From Bacteroidota bacterium (lineage in GTDB: Bacteria > Bacteroidota > Bacteroidia > Chitinophagales > Saprospiraceae): DNA of 64,000 nucleotides. Under the pieces are notes generated by a model, which had not been told where the DNA came from, made no database searches, and saw only the letters and a list, made by a program, of their open reading frames with translations. This document shows, piece after piece, positions 32,720 to 43,223 of the stretch. A program made the translations under genes and the position numbers. How positions within the stretch are numbered: the first letter of the stretch is position 1; every line of letters starts with the position of its first letter. The DNA is taken from NCBI GenBank assembly GCA_029557915.1, contig JAKQHS010000061.1, positions 26,723 through 90,722 on the forward strand, in the 5' to 3' direction.

Positions 32720-35700
32720 CGTAATTTAAAAGCGGGGAAAGCCATTTTTCCGTAAGACTAATATCCTGGTTTTTCCGGAGTGCATACTCTTCCACCTGGT
32801 CCCGGCCGATGTTGCCGAGGCCAAAATATTTAGACTGGGGATGGCTGAAGTACCAGCCGCTGACGGAAGAGGCCGGATGCATGGCCATGCTTTCCGTAAG
32901 GTTCATGCCGATTTTACTCTCTACGCCAAGCAGGTCAAACAGGGTTTGTTTTTCGGTATGGTCCGGGCAGGCGGGGTAGCCGGGTGCCGGCCGGATGCCC
33001 TGGTATTTTTCAGCGATCAGTTCTTCATTGGTCAGCTTTTCATCACTGTAAGCCCACCACTCCGTCCGCATCCGGTAATGCATACATTCCGCAAAGGCTT
33101 CCGCCAAGCGGTCTCCCAGGGATTTGAGCAGTATGGCATGGTAATCGTCGTGTCCGGCCTGCAATTCCCGGACTTTTTCATCGAGACCGATCCCTGCCGT
33201 GACGGCGAAACCTCCGATATAATCGGTTTTCCCGGATGACTTCGGCGCAATAAAATCGGCCAGGGACAAATAAGGGATGCCGGCTGACTTTTCCCGCTGC
33301 TGCCTGAGGTGGTGGGCTACCGCGACGACCTCCCCGGCTTCATTCCGGATTTCGATATCATCGGTTTCCAGGCTGTTCGCTTTGAAAATACCCACGATTC
33401 CTTCCGCCCTGATCCATTTTTCATCAATGATGCGCCGAAGGAGGCTTTGGGCATCCAGGTAAAGTTTTTTGGCTTCCACGCCCACCAGGGGATCTTCAAA
33501 GAGGGCGGGATATTTGCCATTGAGTTGCCAGGAAGAAAAGAAAGGAGTCCAGTCAATAAAATCACTCAGTTCTTCCAGGGAGTAATCCAGCAGGACTTTG
33601 GTCCCCAGCCACTTTGGTTTGGGAGGTTCGTAACGGTCCCAGTCGATGCCCAGTTTTTGTTTGCGAGCAGTCTCCAGGGAAACGTAGGTTTTGGTGGTCT
33701 CCCGCTCCGACCGCGATTTCCTCACCTGGGTGTATTCATCCCTGGTCTTTTCAATAAAAACCTGGCGGCCCACTTCATCCTTGCTCAACAGGGCGCTTAC
33801 GACAGCCACACTGCGGGAGGCATCCAGGACGTGGATGACCGGAGCAAGGTTATACTGGGGTTCAATTTTGATCGCCGTGTGCAGTTTGGACGTAGTGGCG
33901 CCACCGATGAGCAAAGGCAGGTTCATGCCCCGGCGTTGCATTTCTTTTGCCACATACACCATTTCGTCCAGGGAAGGGGTGATCAGGCCGCTCAGGCCGA
34001 TGATATCCACCTTCTCCGCCAGGGCAGTTTCCAGGATCTTGTCGCAGGGTACCATCACCCCCAGATCCACAATGGTATAGTTGTTGCAGCCCAGCACGAC
34101 GCCCACGATGTTTTTTCCGATATCGTGCACGTCGCCCTTTACGGTAGCCATCAGGATCTTGCCTTTGGAACTGTCCCCGGCGGATTGTTTCTGGGCTTCG
34201 ATGAAAGGGGTGAGATAAGCCACCGCCTTCTTCATCACCCGGGCGCTTTTGACCACCTGGGGCAGGAACATTTTACCGGATCCGAAAAGGTCGCCTACCA
34301 CGTTCATGCCTTCCATCAGCGGCCCTTCGATGACGGACAGGGCCATGGGGTATTCCTTCCGGATCTCTTCGGTGTCCGTCTCGATGTACTCGTCAATCCC
34401 TTTTACCAGGGAATGGATCAGGCGCTGGCGCACCGGTTCCTTTCGCCAGGATTCATCCTTCTGCAACACTTTGCCGCCCCCTTTGATCCGGTCGGCGTAT
34501 TGAATCAATGCCTCCGTGGCCTTTTCATTCCGGTTAAATAAAACATCCTCCACCAGCTTGAGCAGGTCCTTGGGAATTTCTTCATAGACTTCGATCATAC
34601 CGGCGTTCACGATACCCATATCCATGCCTGCCTGGATGGCATGGTACAGGAAGGCCGAATGCATGGCCTCCCTGACGTGGTCGTTTCCGCGGAACGAAAA
34701 CGAAAGGTTGCTCACGCCCCCGCTGACCAGGCTGCCCGGGCAGAGTTTTTTGATCTGGCGGGTGGCTTCAATGAAATTGATGGCATATTCATTGTGCTCT
34801 TCGATGCCGGTGGCGATGGCAAAAATATTTGGATCAAAAATGATGTCCTGGGGTTTGAATCCCACTTGTTTGGTCAGGATGTCATAGGCCCTTTTGCAAA
34901 TCGACACTTTCCGTTCAACGGTATCGGCCTGTCCCTGCTCGTCAAAAGCCATGACCACGGCGGCGGCGCCATAACGGTGTACCAGTTTGGCTTGCCGGAT
35001 AAACTCCGCTTCCCCCTCTTTCATGGAAATCGAATTGACAATGCCTTTGCCCTGGAGGCATTTAAGGCCGGTTTCGATGACCTTCCATTTGGAGGAATCC
35101 ACCATAATGGGCAGGCGCGCGATTTCCGGTTCGGCGGCGATCAACAATAAAAACTTTTTCATGGCCGCTTCCGAATCGAGCAAACCTTCATCCATGTTGA
35201 CATCAATCACCTGGGCCCCGCCTTCCACCTGCTGGCGCGCCACCGACAAGGCTTCGGCGTATTTGTCTTCTTTTATCAGGCGGGCGAAAGCTTTAGACCC
35301 CGTGACATTGGTGCGTTCGCCGATATTGACAAAATTAAGGTCGGGGTGAAAAATCAATGGCTCCAGGCCGGACAGTTCCGTGTATGGAGGCACCTTGGGA
35401 ATGTTCCGCGGTTTTAACCCTTTCACGCTTCGGGCCATGACCCGGATATGGTCAGGCGTGGTCCCGCAGCAGCCCCCCACGATATTGACAAAACCGTTGT
35501 CCGCAAAGTCGCGCATATAACTTTCCATTTCCTCAGGGGTTTGATCGTAACCCCCCAATTCATTGGGCAGGCCGGCATTGGGATAGGCGCTCAGGTAACA
35601 GTCCGCCACTTTGGACAAGGCTTCTATATGCGGCCGGAGTTCTTTGGCACCCAGTGCGCAATTGAGTCCCACACTGAAAAGGTTGGCATGTTTTACAGAA

Positions 35701-36389
35701 ATCCAAAAGGCTTCTGCAGTCTGGCCCGACAAGGTGCGTCCGCTGGCATCGGTAATCGTACCGGATACCATGAGCGGAAGCAGCTTGCCGGTGTCCTCCA
35801 GATATTGCTGAACGGCAAAAAGGGCTGCTTTGCAGTTTAAGGTATCAAATACGGTTTCCACCAGCAGGAGGTCGACTCCCCCGTCCACCAATCCCCGGAT
35901 CTGCTCGTAATATATGGTGACCAGTTCGTCAAAATAGATGGACCGGAATCCCGGATTGTTGACATCGGGAGAAAGGGAGGCCGTTTTATTGGTCGGCCCG
36001 ATGGCGCCCGCCACAAAACAGGGACGGTAGGGATGGGAGGCCAGGTATTCTTCCACCGCATTTTTCGCCAGTTGTGCTGAACAGAGGTTCAACTCATAAG
36101 CCAGGCCCTCCATATGGTAATCGGCCAGCGAAACCGCATTCGCATTGAATGTATTGGTTTCAATAATGTCTGAGCCGGCTTCCAGGTAGGCCTTGTGGAT
36201 GTCCCGGATGATCTTGGGCTGGGTCAGGCTGAGCAATTCGTTATTGCCTTTTACGTCATAGGCATAATCCTTGAAGCGTTCGCCGCGGTATCCTTTTTCG
36301 TCCAGGGCATGTTTCTGGATCATGGTGCCCATAGCGCCGTCAAGAACCAGGATGCGTTGTTTGATGATCTCGTGTATGGAGTCGCTCAT
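32712..36389 (-). CDS. metH: Cobalamin-dependent methionine synthase
   Basis: A full-length 1225-residue enzyme with all four modules. Homocysteine domain: zinc ligands Cys244, Cys307 and Cys308 ('GGCCGT' at 305-310). Pterin-binding domain from about residue 350 ('[14 protein letters not shown]'). Cobalamin domain with 'DVHDIGKN' (753-760), His755 being the cobalt ligand. C-terminal SAM-dependent reactivation domain ('[13 protein letters not shown]', '[15 protein letters not shown]'). It makes methionine from homocysteine and 5-methyl-THF. No cobalamin or SAM riboswitch was seen upstream. It runs straight into the Wzz-like gene with an 8-base overlap. Confidence 0.98.
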   Translation of the reverse strand: MSDSIHEIIKQRILVLDGAMGTMIQKHALDEKGYRGERFKDYAYDVKGNNELLSLTQPKIIRDIHKAYLEAGSDIIETNTFNANAVSLADYHMEGLAYELNLCSAQLAKNAVEEYLASHPYRPCFVAGAIGPTNKTASLSPDVNNPGFRSIYFDELVTIYYEQIRGLVDGGVDLLLVETVFDTLNCKAALFAVQQYLEDTGKLLPLMVSGTITDASGRTLSGQTAEAFWISVKHANLFSVGLNCALGAKELRPHIEALSKVADCYLSAYPNAGLPNELGGYDQTPEEMESYMRDFADNGFVNIVGGCCGTTPDHIRVMARSVKGLKPRNIPKVPPYTELSGLEPLIFHPDLNFVNIGERTNVTGSKAFARLIKEDKYAEALSVARQQVEGGAQVIDVNMDEGLLDSEAAMKKFLLLIAAEPEIARLPIMVDSSKWKVIETGLKCLQGKGIVNSISMKEGEAEFIRQAKLVHRYGAAAVVMAFDEQGQADTVERKVSICKRAYDILTKQVGFKPQDIIFDPNIFAIATGIEEHNEYAINFIEATRQIKKLCPGSLVSGGVSNLSFSFRGNDHVREAMHSAFLYHAIQAGMDMGIVNAGMIEVYEEIPKDLLKLVEDVLFNRNEKATEALIQYADRIKGGGKVLQKDESWRKEPVRQRLIHSLVKGIDEYIETDTEEIRKEYPMALSVIEGPLMEGMNVVGDLFGSGKMFLPQVVKSARVMKKAVAYLTPFIEAQKQSAGDSSKGKILMATVKGDVHDIGKNIVGVVLGCNNYTIVDLGVMVPCDKILETALAEKVDIIGLSGLITPSLDEMVYVAKEMQRRGMNLPLLIGGATTSKLHTAIKIEPQYNLAPVIHVLDASRSVAVVSALLSKDEVGRQVFIEKTRDEYTQVRKSRSERETTKTYVSLETARKQKLGIDWDRYEPPKPKWLGTKVLLDYSLEELSDFIDWTPFFSSWQLNGKYPALFEDPLVGVEAKKLYLDAQSLLRRIIDEKWIRAEGIVGIFKANSLETDDIEIRNEAGEVVAVAHHLRQQREKSAGIPYLSLADFIAPKSSGKTDYIGGFAVTAGIGLDEKVRELQAGHDDYHAILLKSLGDRLAEAFAECMHYRMRTEWWAYSDEKLTNEELIAEKYQGIRPAPGYPACPDHTEKQTLFDLLGVESKIGMNLTESMAMHPASSVSGWYFSHPQSKYFGLGNIGRDQVEEYALRKNQDISLTEKWLSPLLNYDA

Positions 36390-36399
36390 TTTGGGTGAG

Positions 36400-36407
36400 C
36401 AAAGGTA
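36400..36407 (-). promoter_or_regulatory. Candidate Bacteroidota -7 box upstream of metH
   Basis: On the minus strand TACCTTTG matches the TAnnTTTG consensus of the Bacteroidota primary sigma factor and ends about 10 bases before the metH ATG, implying a very short leader. No clear TTG -33 element at ideal spacing was found, so this is a candidate only. Confidence 0.4.
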
Positions 36408-36600
36408 AGGACTTGAATGCTATTAAACTATGGACTTTGGTCCCTGTACCTTTTATCTATCTCCTTGGATAGTTGGCCGGCAGAATGTCCCTGACCGGTT
36501 TTAAAGCCGTGGTCCATTCACTCCCTTGCCATGGCCAAATATGCCTCGCGTGAAGAATAAGTTAGGAACATGCTTTGAGCATCTTTTTTTACGAACCCGT

Positions 36601-37531
36601 TTACAACTGAAAAGTATGCACAACCTTCAACAGGAGGGCCCGGTATTCGGAATAAGGGAGATGGGGGTCTTTCAGGCCAAGGTCGTTAAGGCTTTCGTTG
36701 TAGACCAGGTAAAATCATTTCCGTCCTTTGTATTGTAACGGAGGCGGAAATTCAGGGCCTTGACGCGGGTCAATGAATTGACCTGCACAAAAGTGTTGAT
36801 GCTCAGTTTCACATTCAGGGAAGTGGCGATCTTCATGCGGGCAACATGGGCTATATAATCGGGGGATGCTTTAAACCGGATTTGGTTAAATTGGTAAAAT
36901 CCACTCAGGGTCAGGTATTTCGAAAAGATGCAGAGGGGACGGTCAATTGAAAACGAAGGCTGCTGAAAGGGATGCGTGCTTCCATCATCCATCCTTCCCC
37001 ATTCCTTGTGACCTTGGCCTCCCAATACGAATTCCAGGACAGATCCACGGAGAGTTCGCCCTGCCCGTCATTACTTACACTCACATCGATGCGGAAACCG
37101 GTCGGGGAAACCACAAAAAGCAATCCGTTTTCCTGGTCTTTATAGGTATCCAGCAATATGGCGATCTGCTCCATGGACAGCCCCCATTTATCCCGTTCAA
37201 AATAGGATCCCTGGATCTGGCCCGGGTCATCGTAACATATGGCGGAGAAATAAAGATATTTTTCATCGTAAGCCATGCTGAACCGGGTCCTGGTATTGGG
37301 CTTATTGGAATAAGAAGGCCAGTGGCTCACAAAGTCCAGGGTATCTGAACCCCATTCCAGGGGATCGACCTGTCCGTCAAAATCGATGGTATTCCGGAGC
37401 CTTGATATGCTGGTCAGGGTTGCCGCCTTTCCTGATTTATCGTTTGTTGGAACTGGGTTGGACATTTCCATCGGTTGACCCCATGAAATGACGCGGATAA
37501 AAGAAATAGCCAGCCAGATCCTATGTTTCAC
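36601..37531 (-). pseudogene. Relic of a DUF5916 (CBM9-like N-terminal) protein with internal deletion and frameshift
   Basis: The 5' part (ATG at 37531) reads 206 codons: a sugar-binding-like domain 'RNTIDFDGQVDPLEWG', 'FSMAYDEKYLYFSAICYDD' and 'WMMEARIPFSSLRFQ', the standard N-terminal half of DUF5916 proteins. It stops soon afterwards. A second frame (within 36672-37025) continues with the normal extreme C terminus, 'TLSGFYQFNQIRFKASP' and 'SINTFVQVNSL...LRYNTKDGNDF'. A third frame supplies 'LVYNESLNDLGLKDPHLPY' to a TAA at 36601-36603. Family members are around 700-850 residues; only some 300 codons remain, so most of the barrel is deleted. Confidence 0.8.
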
Positions 37532-37561
37532 ACCTGGAGTTAAAAGACTGATTTAAATGAT

Positions 37562-39274
37562 TCAAAACATCCTGGATCCATCCAGTTTCACCTCCGCGTA
37601 TTGCCAGCTTTGTTGCAGGTCTTTTTCAATAGCAGCCAGTGCCTTTGGGTCCTTTTTCAACTGGTACGCTTTTTTAAGGCCATGTTGTGCCCATCCATTC
37701 CTGGGCAGCCAGGCAAGGTCTGCCTTATACGTTTCGATCGCTTCGTCATAGTGGCCGCTTTCTACCAAAACCGCACCCAGGTGATGACGGACTGAAAAAA
37801 ACCAGTCGGGAGGTTCGTTGTAATTCAGGGCATCTTCGATGGAAACAGCCTCTTTTAGCAGTGTTATGCTTGCATCAAAAGATTTTTCCTTTGCCAGTAT
37901 TTCGGCTTGTAAAACTTTGGAGGCGATGGCGACAATGTCCGAAATGCGGTTGATCCCCCAGATGGTGAGTTCTTGCAGACTGCTGTCCCGGGCCAGGGAA
38001 TCGAGGGTGCTCAGCTCCCCTTTCGCTTGTGAAAGTTCCCCCTTGCCAAGCCGGGCAAAGCCCCTGGCGTAATGCCGGATCGCCTGCACATAAGGGAGCA
38101 TCGAGGGCTCGGGTTGGATAAGAATGGAATCCCATTCTCCGAATTTTACCTGAACAAAATAAGGGATGGTATAATAATGCTGCAGCGTCGCCCAGGCCGG
38201 ATCCGGCATCAGGTCTTTATTGACATGGTCCCTCATTTTATAAGCGGCCATCAGGGCCCAGTCCTTTTTCCCCTCCATGGTGGCGGTGGCTGCGAGGAAA
38301 TGATAATTGTGCGGATAATAGGCCAGCGGGTAAACGCCCTGGGCATGGCAACTGCTTACGTAGTGGCTGTCGATTTTTACGGCGTTCAGGTTGGCCAGTG
38401 AGCCTTCATGGTAATCCCCGGTGCGGATATAAATATGAGAGGGCATATGGACCAGGTGGCCGGCGCCCGGGACCATGCCCCGGTCAAATTTTCGCGCGCT
38501 CTCCAGGCCCCTGCCAGGATTGAATGATGCTTCCACGGCATGGATATAAAAATGATGAAAGCCGGGATGGTTGGGATATTGTTTGAGCAGGCGTTCGATG
38601 ATGGCCACGATCTCCGGCGTCCAGGGTTTTGGATTACCTTTCTTATCCCAAAGATCCCAGGGATGAAGGTCCATGACCGATTCCACATACAGGGCGGCGA
38701 TCTCCGAATCATCGGGATAGGTTTCATGCAATTTTTTCATCGCTGCGGAATAGGCGCTGTCCAGGGCTCTCCGGTCTTCCACAGGGTCCGGTACGTAGCG
38801 AGTTGCCAGGGCCTGGATCATGGCTTTTTCTTTAGGGCTTGCCGGTCCGGAATATTTTATAGCCTGTTGAACGGCTGCATAAGCCCGTTGATAATTGTCT
38901 GGTTCCATGCCTGCATTGTAATTGGGACCCAATACGTAAGCGAAGCCCCAATGGCACATGGCACAGGCAGAATCCAGTTTCGTAGCATAATAAAAAGACC
39001 GGGCTGCTTCGGCATGGTTAAAGGCATAGGATAATTTCAATCCCTGGTCAAAATATTGTTGAACTTGGGCATGTGAGGTTGTGATCGGATAATGCAGATC
39101 ACCCAAACCTTCAAACAGGGGGGCCACCTGGTCAGTGGAATACCAGGCGGCGTCGGTGGGTTGTGCACCGCACATGGATACCGGCGCAACCATACCGCCG
39201 GAAGGAACCGGTGTATCCTTCGATTTACAATGAAACAAAATACAAAGGCAAATGCCATAAAAAATATTTTTCAT
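37562..39274 (-). CDS. Exported TPR-repeat protein, probable lipoprotein
   Basis: A 570-residue protein. The hydrophobic start 'MKNIFYGICLCILFHCKSKD' looks like a lipoprotein signal with Cys near residue 16, though the lipobox is not canonical. The rest is helical with TPR-like units ('QQYFDQGLKLSYAFNHAEAARSFYYATKLD', 'YDEAIETYKADLAWLPRNGWAQHGL'). A conserved family block 'CAMCHWGFAYVLGPNYNAGM' (about residues 97-116) contains CxxCH. Relatives annotated only as tetratricopeptide proteins are familiar, but the function is unknown. It is divergently transcribed from the fucosidase gene. Confidence 0.75.
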   Translation of the reverse strand: MKNIFYGICLCILFHCKSKDTPVPSGGMVAPVSMCGAQPTDAAWYSTDQVAPLFEGLGDLHYPITTSHAQVQQYFDQGLKLSYAFNHAEAARSFYYATKLDSACAMCHWGFAYVLGPNYNAGMEPDNYQRAYAAVQQAIKYSGPASPKEKAMIQALATRYVPDPVEDRRALDSAYSAAMKKLHETYPDDSEIAALYVESVMDLHPWDLWDKKGNPKPWTPEIVAIIERLLKQYPNHPGFHHFYIHAVEASFNPGRGLESARKFDRGMVPGAGHLVHMPSHIYIRTGDYHEGSLANLNAVKIDSHYVSSCHAQGVYPLAYYPHNYHFLAATATMEGKKDWALMAAYKMRDHVNKDLMPDPAWATLQHYYTIPYFVQVKFGEWDSILIQPEPSMLPYVQAIRHYARGFARLGKGELSQAKGELSTLDSLARDSSLQELTIWGINRISDIVAIASKVLQAEILAKEKSFDASITLLKEAVSIEDALNYNEPPDWFFSVRHHLGAVLVESGHYDEAIETYKADLAWLPRNGWAQHGLKKAYQLKKDPKALAAIEKDLQQSWQYAEVKLDGSRMF

Positions 39275-39425
39275 GTATTGGAATTTGGGGTTTTGAAATT
39301 TATTCCAAAAATAATCATTTCATCAGGCAGGTCTTAAACGATTCCGGGGGCGGCTGATCTTTATTTGCTCCAATCATTCCCAGATTAATATTTAATTTAC
39401 CGGCCACTACTCGTTAATCCATTTC

Positions 39426-40886
39426 ATGCAGTTCCCGATTCTGATCATTCTATTTGTTTTCCACGCCATAAACAGCCTGGACAACCACAAGCCGCCAAGC
39501 CCATTTGGCGCCCTGCCCAGCGCAAGACAACTGGCCTGGCACGAGACCGAGGTCTATGGGCTGATTCATTTTACACCCACAACCTTCGAGAATAAAGAAT
39601 GGGGCTTTGGCGATGCCGATCCCTCCCTATTTAACCCCCGGGATTTTGATGCCGGCCAGATTATTTCCGCCGCCAAAGCCGGTGGTTTAAAAGGTTTGAT
39701 CCTGGTGGCCAAACACCACGATGGCTTCTGCCTCTGGCCGACTAAAACGACCGAATACAATATTTCCAAAAGCCCCTGGCGCAACGGTAAGGGAGATATG
39801 GTGCGCGAGTTTGAGCAGGCCTGCAGAAAGGCCGGGCTGAAATTCGGAGTGTATTGTTCCCCCTGGGACCGCAACAACGAATATTATGGCCAGCCAGAAT
39901 ACCTGGATATCTATCGAGCCCAGCTCCGCGAATTGTATACTGAATATGGGCCCCTGTTTATGAGCTGGCATGATGGAGCCAATGGGGGCGATGGCTATTA
40001 CGGCGGAAAGCGGGAAATAAGAAAAATTGACAATACGGTTTATTATGACTGGGAAAACACCTGGAATAACATCACGCGGAAACTTCAACCCATGGCTGCT
40101 ATTTTCAGCGATATCGGACCAGACGTCCGATGGGTAGGCAATGAAAAGGGGATTGCTGCCGAAAAACACTGGGCGACCTTCAACCCTGAAGCCGAGACCG
40201 GGTCTATTGCTGTACCCGGAAATGTAAATACCCGGATGAGTAATGAAGGAACCCATCGGGGAAAATATTGGATACCCGCTGAATGTGATGTCCCTTTGCG
40301 GCCGGGATGGTTTTATCATCCTGAACAGGACGGCAAGGAAAAATCTACGGACCAGGTATTTGACCTTTATTTAAAGAGCGTGGGCCGGGGCGCCTGCCTG
40401 GATCTCGGGCTGGCACCTGGGCCAAATGGGCTGCTGCATGAGAATGATGTCCGCATCCTAAAGCAATTCGGTGAAAAAGTCCGGGCTACGTTTGAAACCA
40501 ATCTCATCCGCGGAGCCACCCTCATCCCATCCCATACTAGAGGCAAGGCTTATGCGGCTAAAAATATGCAGGACGGTGACCGCTATACTTATTGGTCAAC
40601 TTCAGACAAGGTTCAGAAAGCAAAAATTGAAATTGTTTTAGCTGAAAAAAAGGAATTGGACCTGATCCAGCTGCGGGAGAATATCAAGCTGGGACAACGG
40701 GTTGAAAGGGCCGATATTGAAATCATGGAACAGGGTGGTTGGAGGGCCCTGGTATCAGTACCAACCATCGGGGCAAACCGGCTGATTCGCCTGGACAACC
40801 CAATAATTACAGACCGGCTCCGGATTACGCTCGAAGCGCCGGCGCCCCTGTGCATAAGTGAAATCGGCTTGTACAAAATCCAATAG
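39426..40886 (+). CDS. Alpha-L-fucosidase, GH29
   Basis: A 486-residue exported enzyme with signal-like 'FPILIILFVFHAINS'. GH29 marks: 'WHETEVYGLIHFTPTTFENKEWG', 'LILVAKHHDGFCLWPTKTTEYNI', 'PLFMSWHDGANG', in the place where the nucleophile Asp of GH29 is normally found, and 'LDLGLAPGPNGLLHENDV'. The C terminus (from about residue 350) resembles an F5/8 discoidin-type domain. It releases fucose from exogenous glycans. No SusC/SusD genes are nearby. It may work with the ADP-ribosylglycohydrolase-fold gene 79 bases downstream. Confidence 0.9.
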   Translation: MQFPILIILFVFHAINSLDNHKPPSPFGALPSARQLAWHETEVYGLIHFTPTTFENKEWGFGDADPSLFNPRDFDAGQIISAAKAGGLKGLILVAKHHDGFCLWPTKTTEYNISKSPWRNGKGDMVREFEQACRKAGLKFGVYCSPWDRNNEYYGQPEYLDIYRAQLRELYTEYGPLFMSWHDGANGGDGYYGGKREIRKIDNTVYYDWENTWNNITRKLQPMAAIFSDIGPDVRWVGNEKGIAAEKHWATFNPEAETGSIAVPGNVNTRMSNEGTHRGKYWIPAECDVPLRPGWFYHPEQDGKEKSTDQVFDLYLKSVGRGACLDLGLAPGPNGLLHENDVRILKQFGEKVRATFETNLIRGATLIPSHTRGKAYAAKNMQDGDRYTYWSTSDKVQKAKIEIVLAEKKELDLIQLRENIKLGQRVERADIEIMEQGGWRALVSVPTIGANRLIRLDNPIITDRLRITLEAPAPLCISEIGLYKIQ

Positions 40887-40965
40887 CCTGGGCGTCCGGT
40901 GTATTCCATAGTCATTAACCAATGATCCCATACAGCCAATGGTATCCGGATAGTATTTTTACTTT

Positions 40966-42516
40966 ATGATCAGAAGGTCTTGTATTCTATTGAACCTGTG
41001 CTTATGCCTTCCTTTCTTTTTACCGGGTCAGAACATGTCCCTGGAAACCCTCCAGGATAAAATTAAAGGAGGTTGGGCAGGACAGGCCATCGGGGTCACC
41101 TTCGGCGGGCCGGTCGAATTCCGCTTCAACGGCACCATCATCCAGTCCTATCAGCCCCTTCCTTGGTACAGGGGTTATGTGGCGGAAATGATGAAATCAA
41201 ACGAAGGCCTCTACGATGATCTTTACCTTGACCTCACCTGGGTCGAAGTGCTGGAAAAATATGGCTTGCACGCCCCGGCAGAACATTTTGCTAAGGCTTT
41301 TGCTTACAAAGGGTACAAGTTATGGCATGCCAACCAGGCCGCCCGGTACAATATCCTTCATGGAATAGCGGCTCCGCACAGCGGCCATTGGATGAACAAT
41401 CCCCATGCTGATTGCATCGATTTCCAGATCGAAGCGGATTTTGCAGGCCTGATGTCCCCCGGCATGTCCCAGTCCGCAGCCCTGATCTGCGACCGGGTAG
41501 GGCATATCATGAACTACGGGGACGGTTGGTATGGTGGCGTCTTCATTGCTTCCATGTATTCCTGGGCATTTATTTCATCCAATATCCCTAATATCGTATC
41601 CCAGGCCTTAAAATCCATTCCGGCCAACACCCGGTATCACCAGGTGATTGCCGACGTGCTGGCCTGGTACAAAAAATACCCGAAAGACTGGACCAAAACC
41701 TGGCTGGAAGTACAGAACAAATGGTCAGAGGATATCGGTTGCCCGGATGGGGTTTATGCCCCTTTTAACATTGACGCTGCCATCAATTCAGCTTATGTAG
41801 TTATTGGATTATTGTATGGGAAAGGTGATTTCACCCAGACCATCGAGATCACCACCCGTTGCGGGCAGGATGCGGATTGCAATCCGGCTTCCGCAGGAGG
41901 AATCCTGGGTACCATTCTGGGTTACCAGCAAATCCCGGCTTATTGGCTCCAGGGCCTGGAAGGGGCTGAAGATCTCAAATTTGCCCAAACCGATTATTCC
42001 CTGAACAAAGCCTATGAAGTAAGCCTGAAACATGCCATCGAGCATATCCGGCTCAACGGAGGCTGGGTCGAGGAAGGAACGGTGCGCATCGTGGCGCAAA
42101 AACCGGTCCCGGTGAAATTTGAGCAGTCTTTTGAAAATACCTATCCAGTCCAAAAAACCTATATCGGGACGGTCCTTGAGAACGAGTATTACTTTCCTTT
42201 TGAGGGCACCGGCATTGTGGTCAAGGGTTATGTCAGCAATTGGGACGGCCTTGGCCCGGCCTATTCCGCCAAAGCAGAAATCTACCTGGACGAGATTAAA
42301 ACCGAAACCGTGGATCTGCCTTCCAATTTCCTTACCCGCAGGCATGAACTGTTCTGGAAATATGGCCTGCCCAAAGGACGGCATACCCTCAGGATAAAAT
42401 TGCTCAACCGGGATAAACAATACGAGGTACGGATCACCGACATCCTGACTTATAGCAATACCCGCACCCAAATGGAAAAAGTCCACCATTTTGGTCAAAC
42501 ACCAAAAAAAAATTAA
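40966..42516 (+). CDS. Exported ADP-ribosylglycohydrolase-fold protein
   Basis: A 516-residue protein with a signal peptide ('MIRRSCILLNLCLCLPFFLPGQ'). Residues about 25-360 form the all-helical ADP-ribosylglycohydrolase (DraG-like) domain: 'KIKGGWAGQAIGVTFGGPVEF', 'YDDLYLDLTWVEVLEKYG' and 'TRCGQDADCNPASAGGILG' carry the acidic residues that bind the metal pair. Residues about 390-510 look like an added beta-sandwich domain. Exported members are more likely to be glycosidases than protein-ADP-ribose hydrolases; the substrate is unknown. Confidence 0.85.
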   Translation: MIRRSCILLNLCLCLPFFLPGQNMSLETLQDKIKGGWAGQAIGVTFGGPVEFRFNGTIIQSYQPLPWYRGYVAEMMKSNEGLYDDLYLDLTWVEVLEKYGLHAPAEHFAKAFAYKGYKLWHANQAARYNILHGIAAPHSGHWMNNPHADCIDFQIEADFAGLMSPGMSQSAALICDRVGHIMNYGDGWYGGVFIASMYSWAFISSNIPNIVSQALKSIPANTRYHQVIADVLAWYKKYPKDWTKTWLEVQNKWSEDIGCPDGVYAPFNIDAAINSAYVVIGLLYGKGDFTQTIEITTRCGQDADCNPASAGGILGTILGYQQIPAYWLQGLEGAEDLKFAQTDYSLNKAYEVSLKHAIEHIRLNGGWVEEGTVRIVAQKPVPVKFEQSFENTYPVQKTYIGTVLENEYYFPFEGTGIVVKGYVSNWDGLGPAYSAKAEIYLDEIKTETVDLPSNFLTRRHELFWKYGLPKGRHTLRIKLLNRDKQYEVRITDILTYSNTRTQMEKVHHFGQTPKKN

Positions 42517-42587
42517 TAATTAATAATTAAAGAATTAAGGAGGATCTACCCTTAATTCCTTAAATCTTTAATTTTTTTAATTGCATT
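42517..42587. repeat. AATTAAAGAATTAAGG inverted repeat
   Basis: AATTAAAGAATTAAGG on the left pairs with CCTTAATTCCTTAAATCTTTAATT on the right around an AGGATCTAC loop (about 42540-42549), followed by TTTTTTT. It could act as a weak terminator after the ADP-ribosylglycohydrolase-fold gene; the same word family is used in several other spacers. Confidence 0.75.
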
Positions 42588-43223
42588 ATGCATATTCCCA
42601 GCCATTTTAAAATCGAGGACCCCCTGATCATCGATCAGTTTATTCAAGACCATGGATTCGCCACTTTGATCTCCCAAGGGTCCCCCTACCCCCTGGCGAC
42701 ACATATCCCCCTTGAACTGGAAACCCTGCCTTCCGGCATTCAAATCCTCCATGGGCATATGTCCAAATCCAATCCCCAATGGACCTATTTTGCAGGTCAT
42801 CCTTTTGTGCTCGCCGTATTTATGTCCCCGGTGCATCAGTACATCTCGTCCTCCTGGTACCGCCATGCCAATGTATCCACCTGGAACTACCTGAGCGTCC
42901 AGGTATCGGGGAGAATCCGGCTGATCGAAGGGGAAAAGCTTAAAGAAGCGCTCCGCCGTCTCACCCATAAATATGAAAAACATTCCGAGCAGCCGCTTGA
43001 ATTTGATCAGTTGCCGCCGTCGGTGCAGAATCAGATGCGGGGGGTAGCGGGTTTTGAAATCGAGATCGAAAAAAAGGAGGCCTCCTTCAAACTCAGTCAG
43101 AACCGGAACGAAGAGGATTTTGCCAACATCATCCGTGAATTACGCAAAAAAGGAAACCCGGAAGCCGATAAAATGGCGGAGCTGATGATCGCTGCCGCCC
43201 AATCCAAATCAAATCATGTCTGA
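42588..43223 (+). CDS. PaiB-like FMN-binding protein
   Basis: A 211-residue member of the PaiB family ('FMN-binding negative transcriptional regulator', PF04299). Start 'MHIPSHFKIEDPLIIDQFIQDHGFATLIS', then 'ATHIPLELE', 'GHMSKSNPQW', 'YISSSWYRHANVSTWNY' and 'VAGFEIEIEKKEASFKLSQN' are the family landmarks. The fold is a split-barrel flavin reductase; the name reflects B. subtilis work and regulation by DNA binding is not evident. It overlaps the peptidase E gene by 8 bases. Confidence 0.92.
   Translation: MHIPSHFKIEDPLIIDQFIQDHGFATLISQGSPYPLATHIPLELETLPSGIQILHGHMSKSNPQWTYFAGHPFVLAVFMSPVHQYISSSWYRHANVSTWNYLSVQVSGRIRLIEGEKLKEALRRLTHKYEKHSEQPLEFDQLPPSVQNQMRGVAGFEIEIEKKEASFKLSQNRNEEDFANIIRELRKKGNPEADKMAELMIAAAQSKSNHV

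Noticed and set aside
33309..34541. Long plus-strand open frame opposite metH (about 410 codons)
   Set aside because: It lies entirely antisense to clearly coding metH and has no recognisable domain; such frames are common in codon-biased genes.
36390..36600. Cobalamin or SAM riboswitch upstream of metH
   Set aside because: No B12 box or SAM-I/SAM-II core could be found on the minus strand, and the candidate promoter lies only about 10 bases from the ATG.
38920..38990. CxxCH motif in the TPR protein as a c-type heme site
   Set aside because: Only one motif is present with no cytochrome-like surroundings, and as I remember relatives this block keeps the two Cys but varies at the His position.
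39426..42516. Polysaccharide-utilisation locus around the fucosidase
   Set aside because: No SusC/SusD pair, hybrid two-component system or ECF sigma/anti-sigma genes are present; the glycosidases are scattered on both strands.
42517..42587. AT-rich inverted repeat as a strong intrinsic terminator
   Set aside because: The stem is almost entirely A-T, so it would be unstable; the same words occur in spacers between co-transcribed genes.
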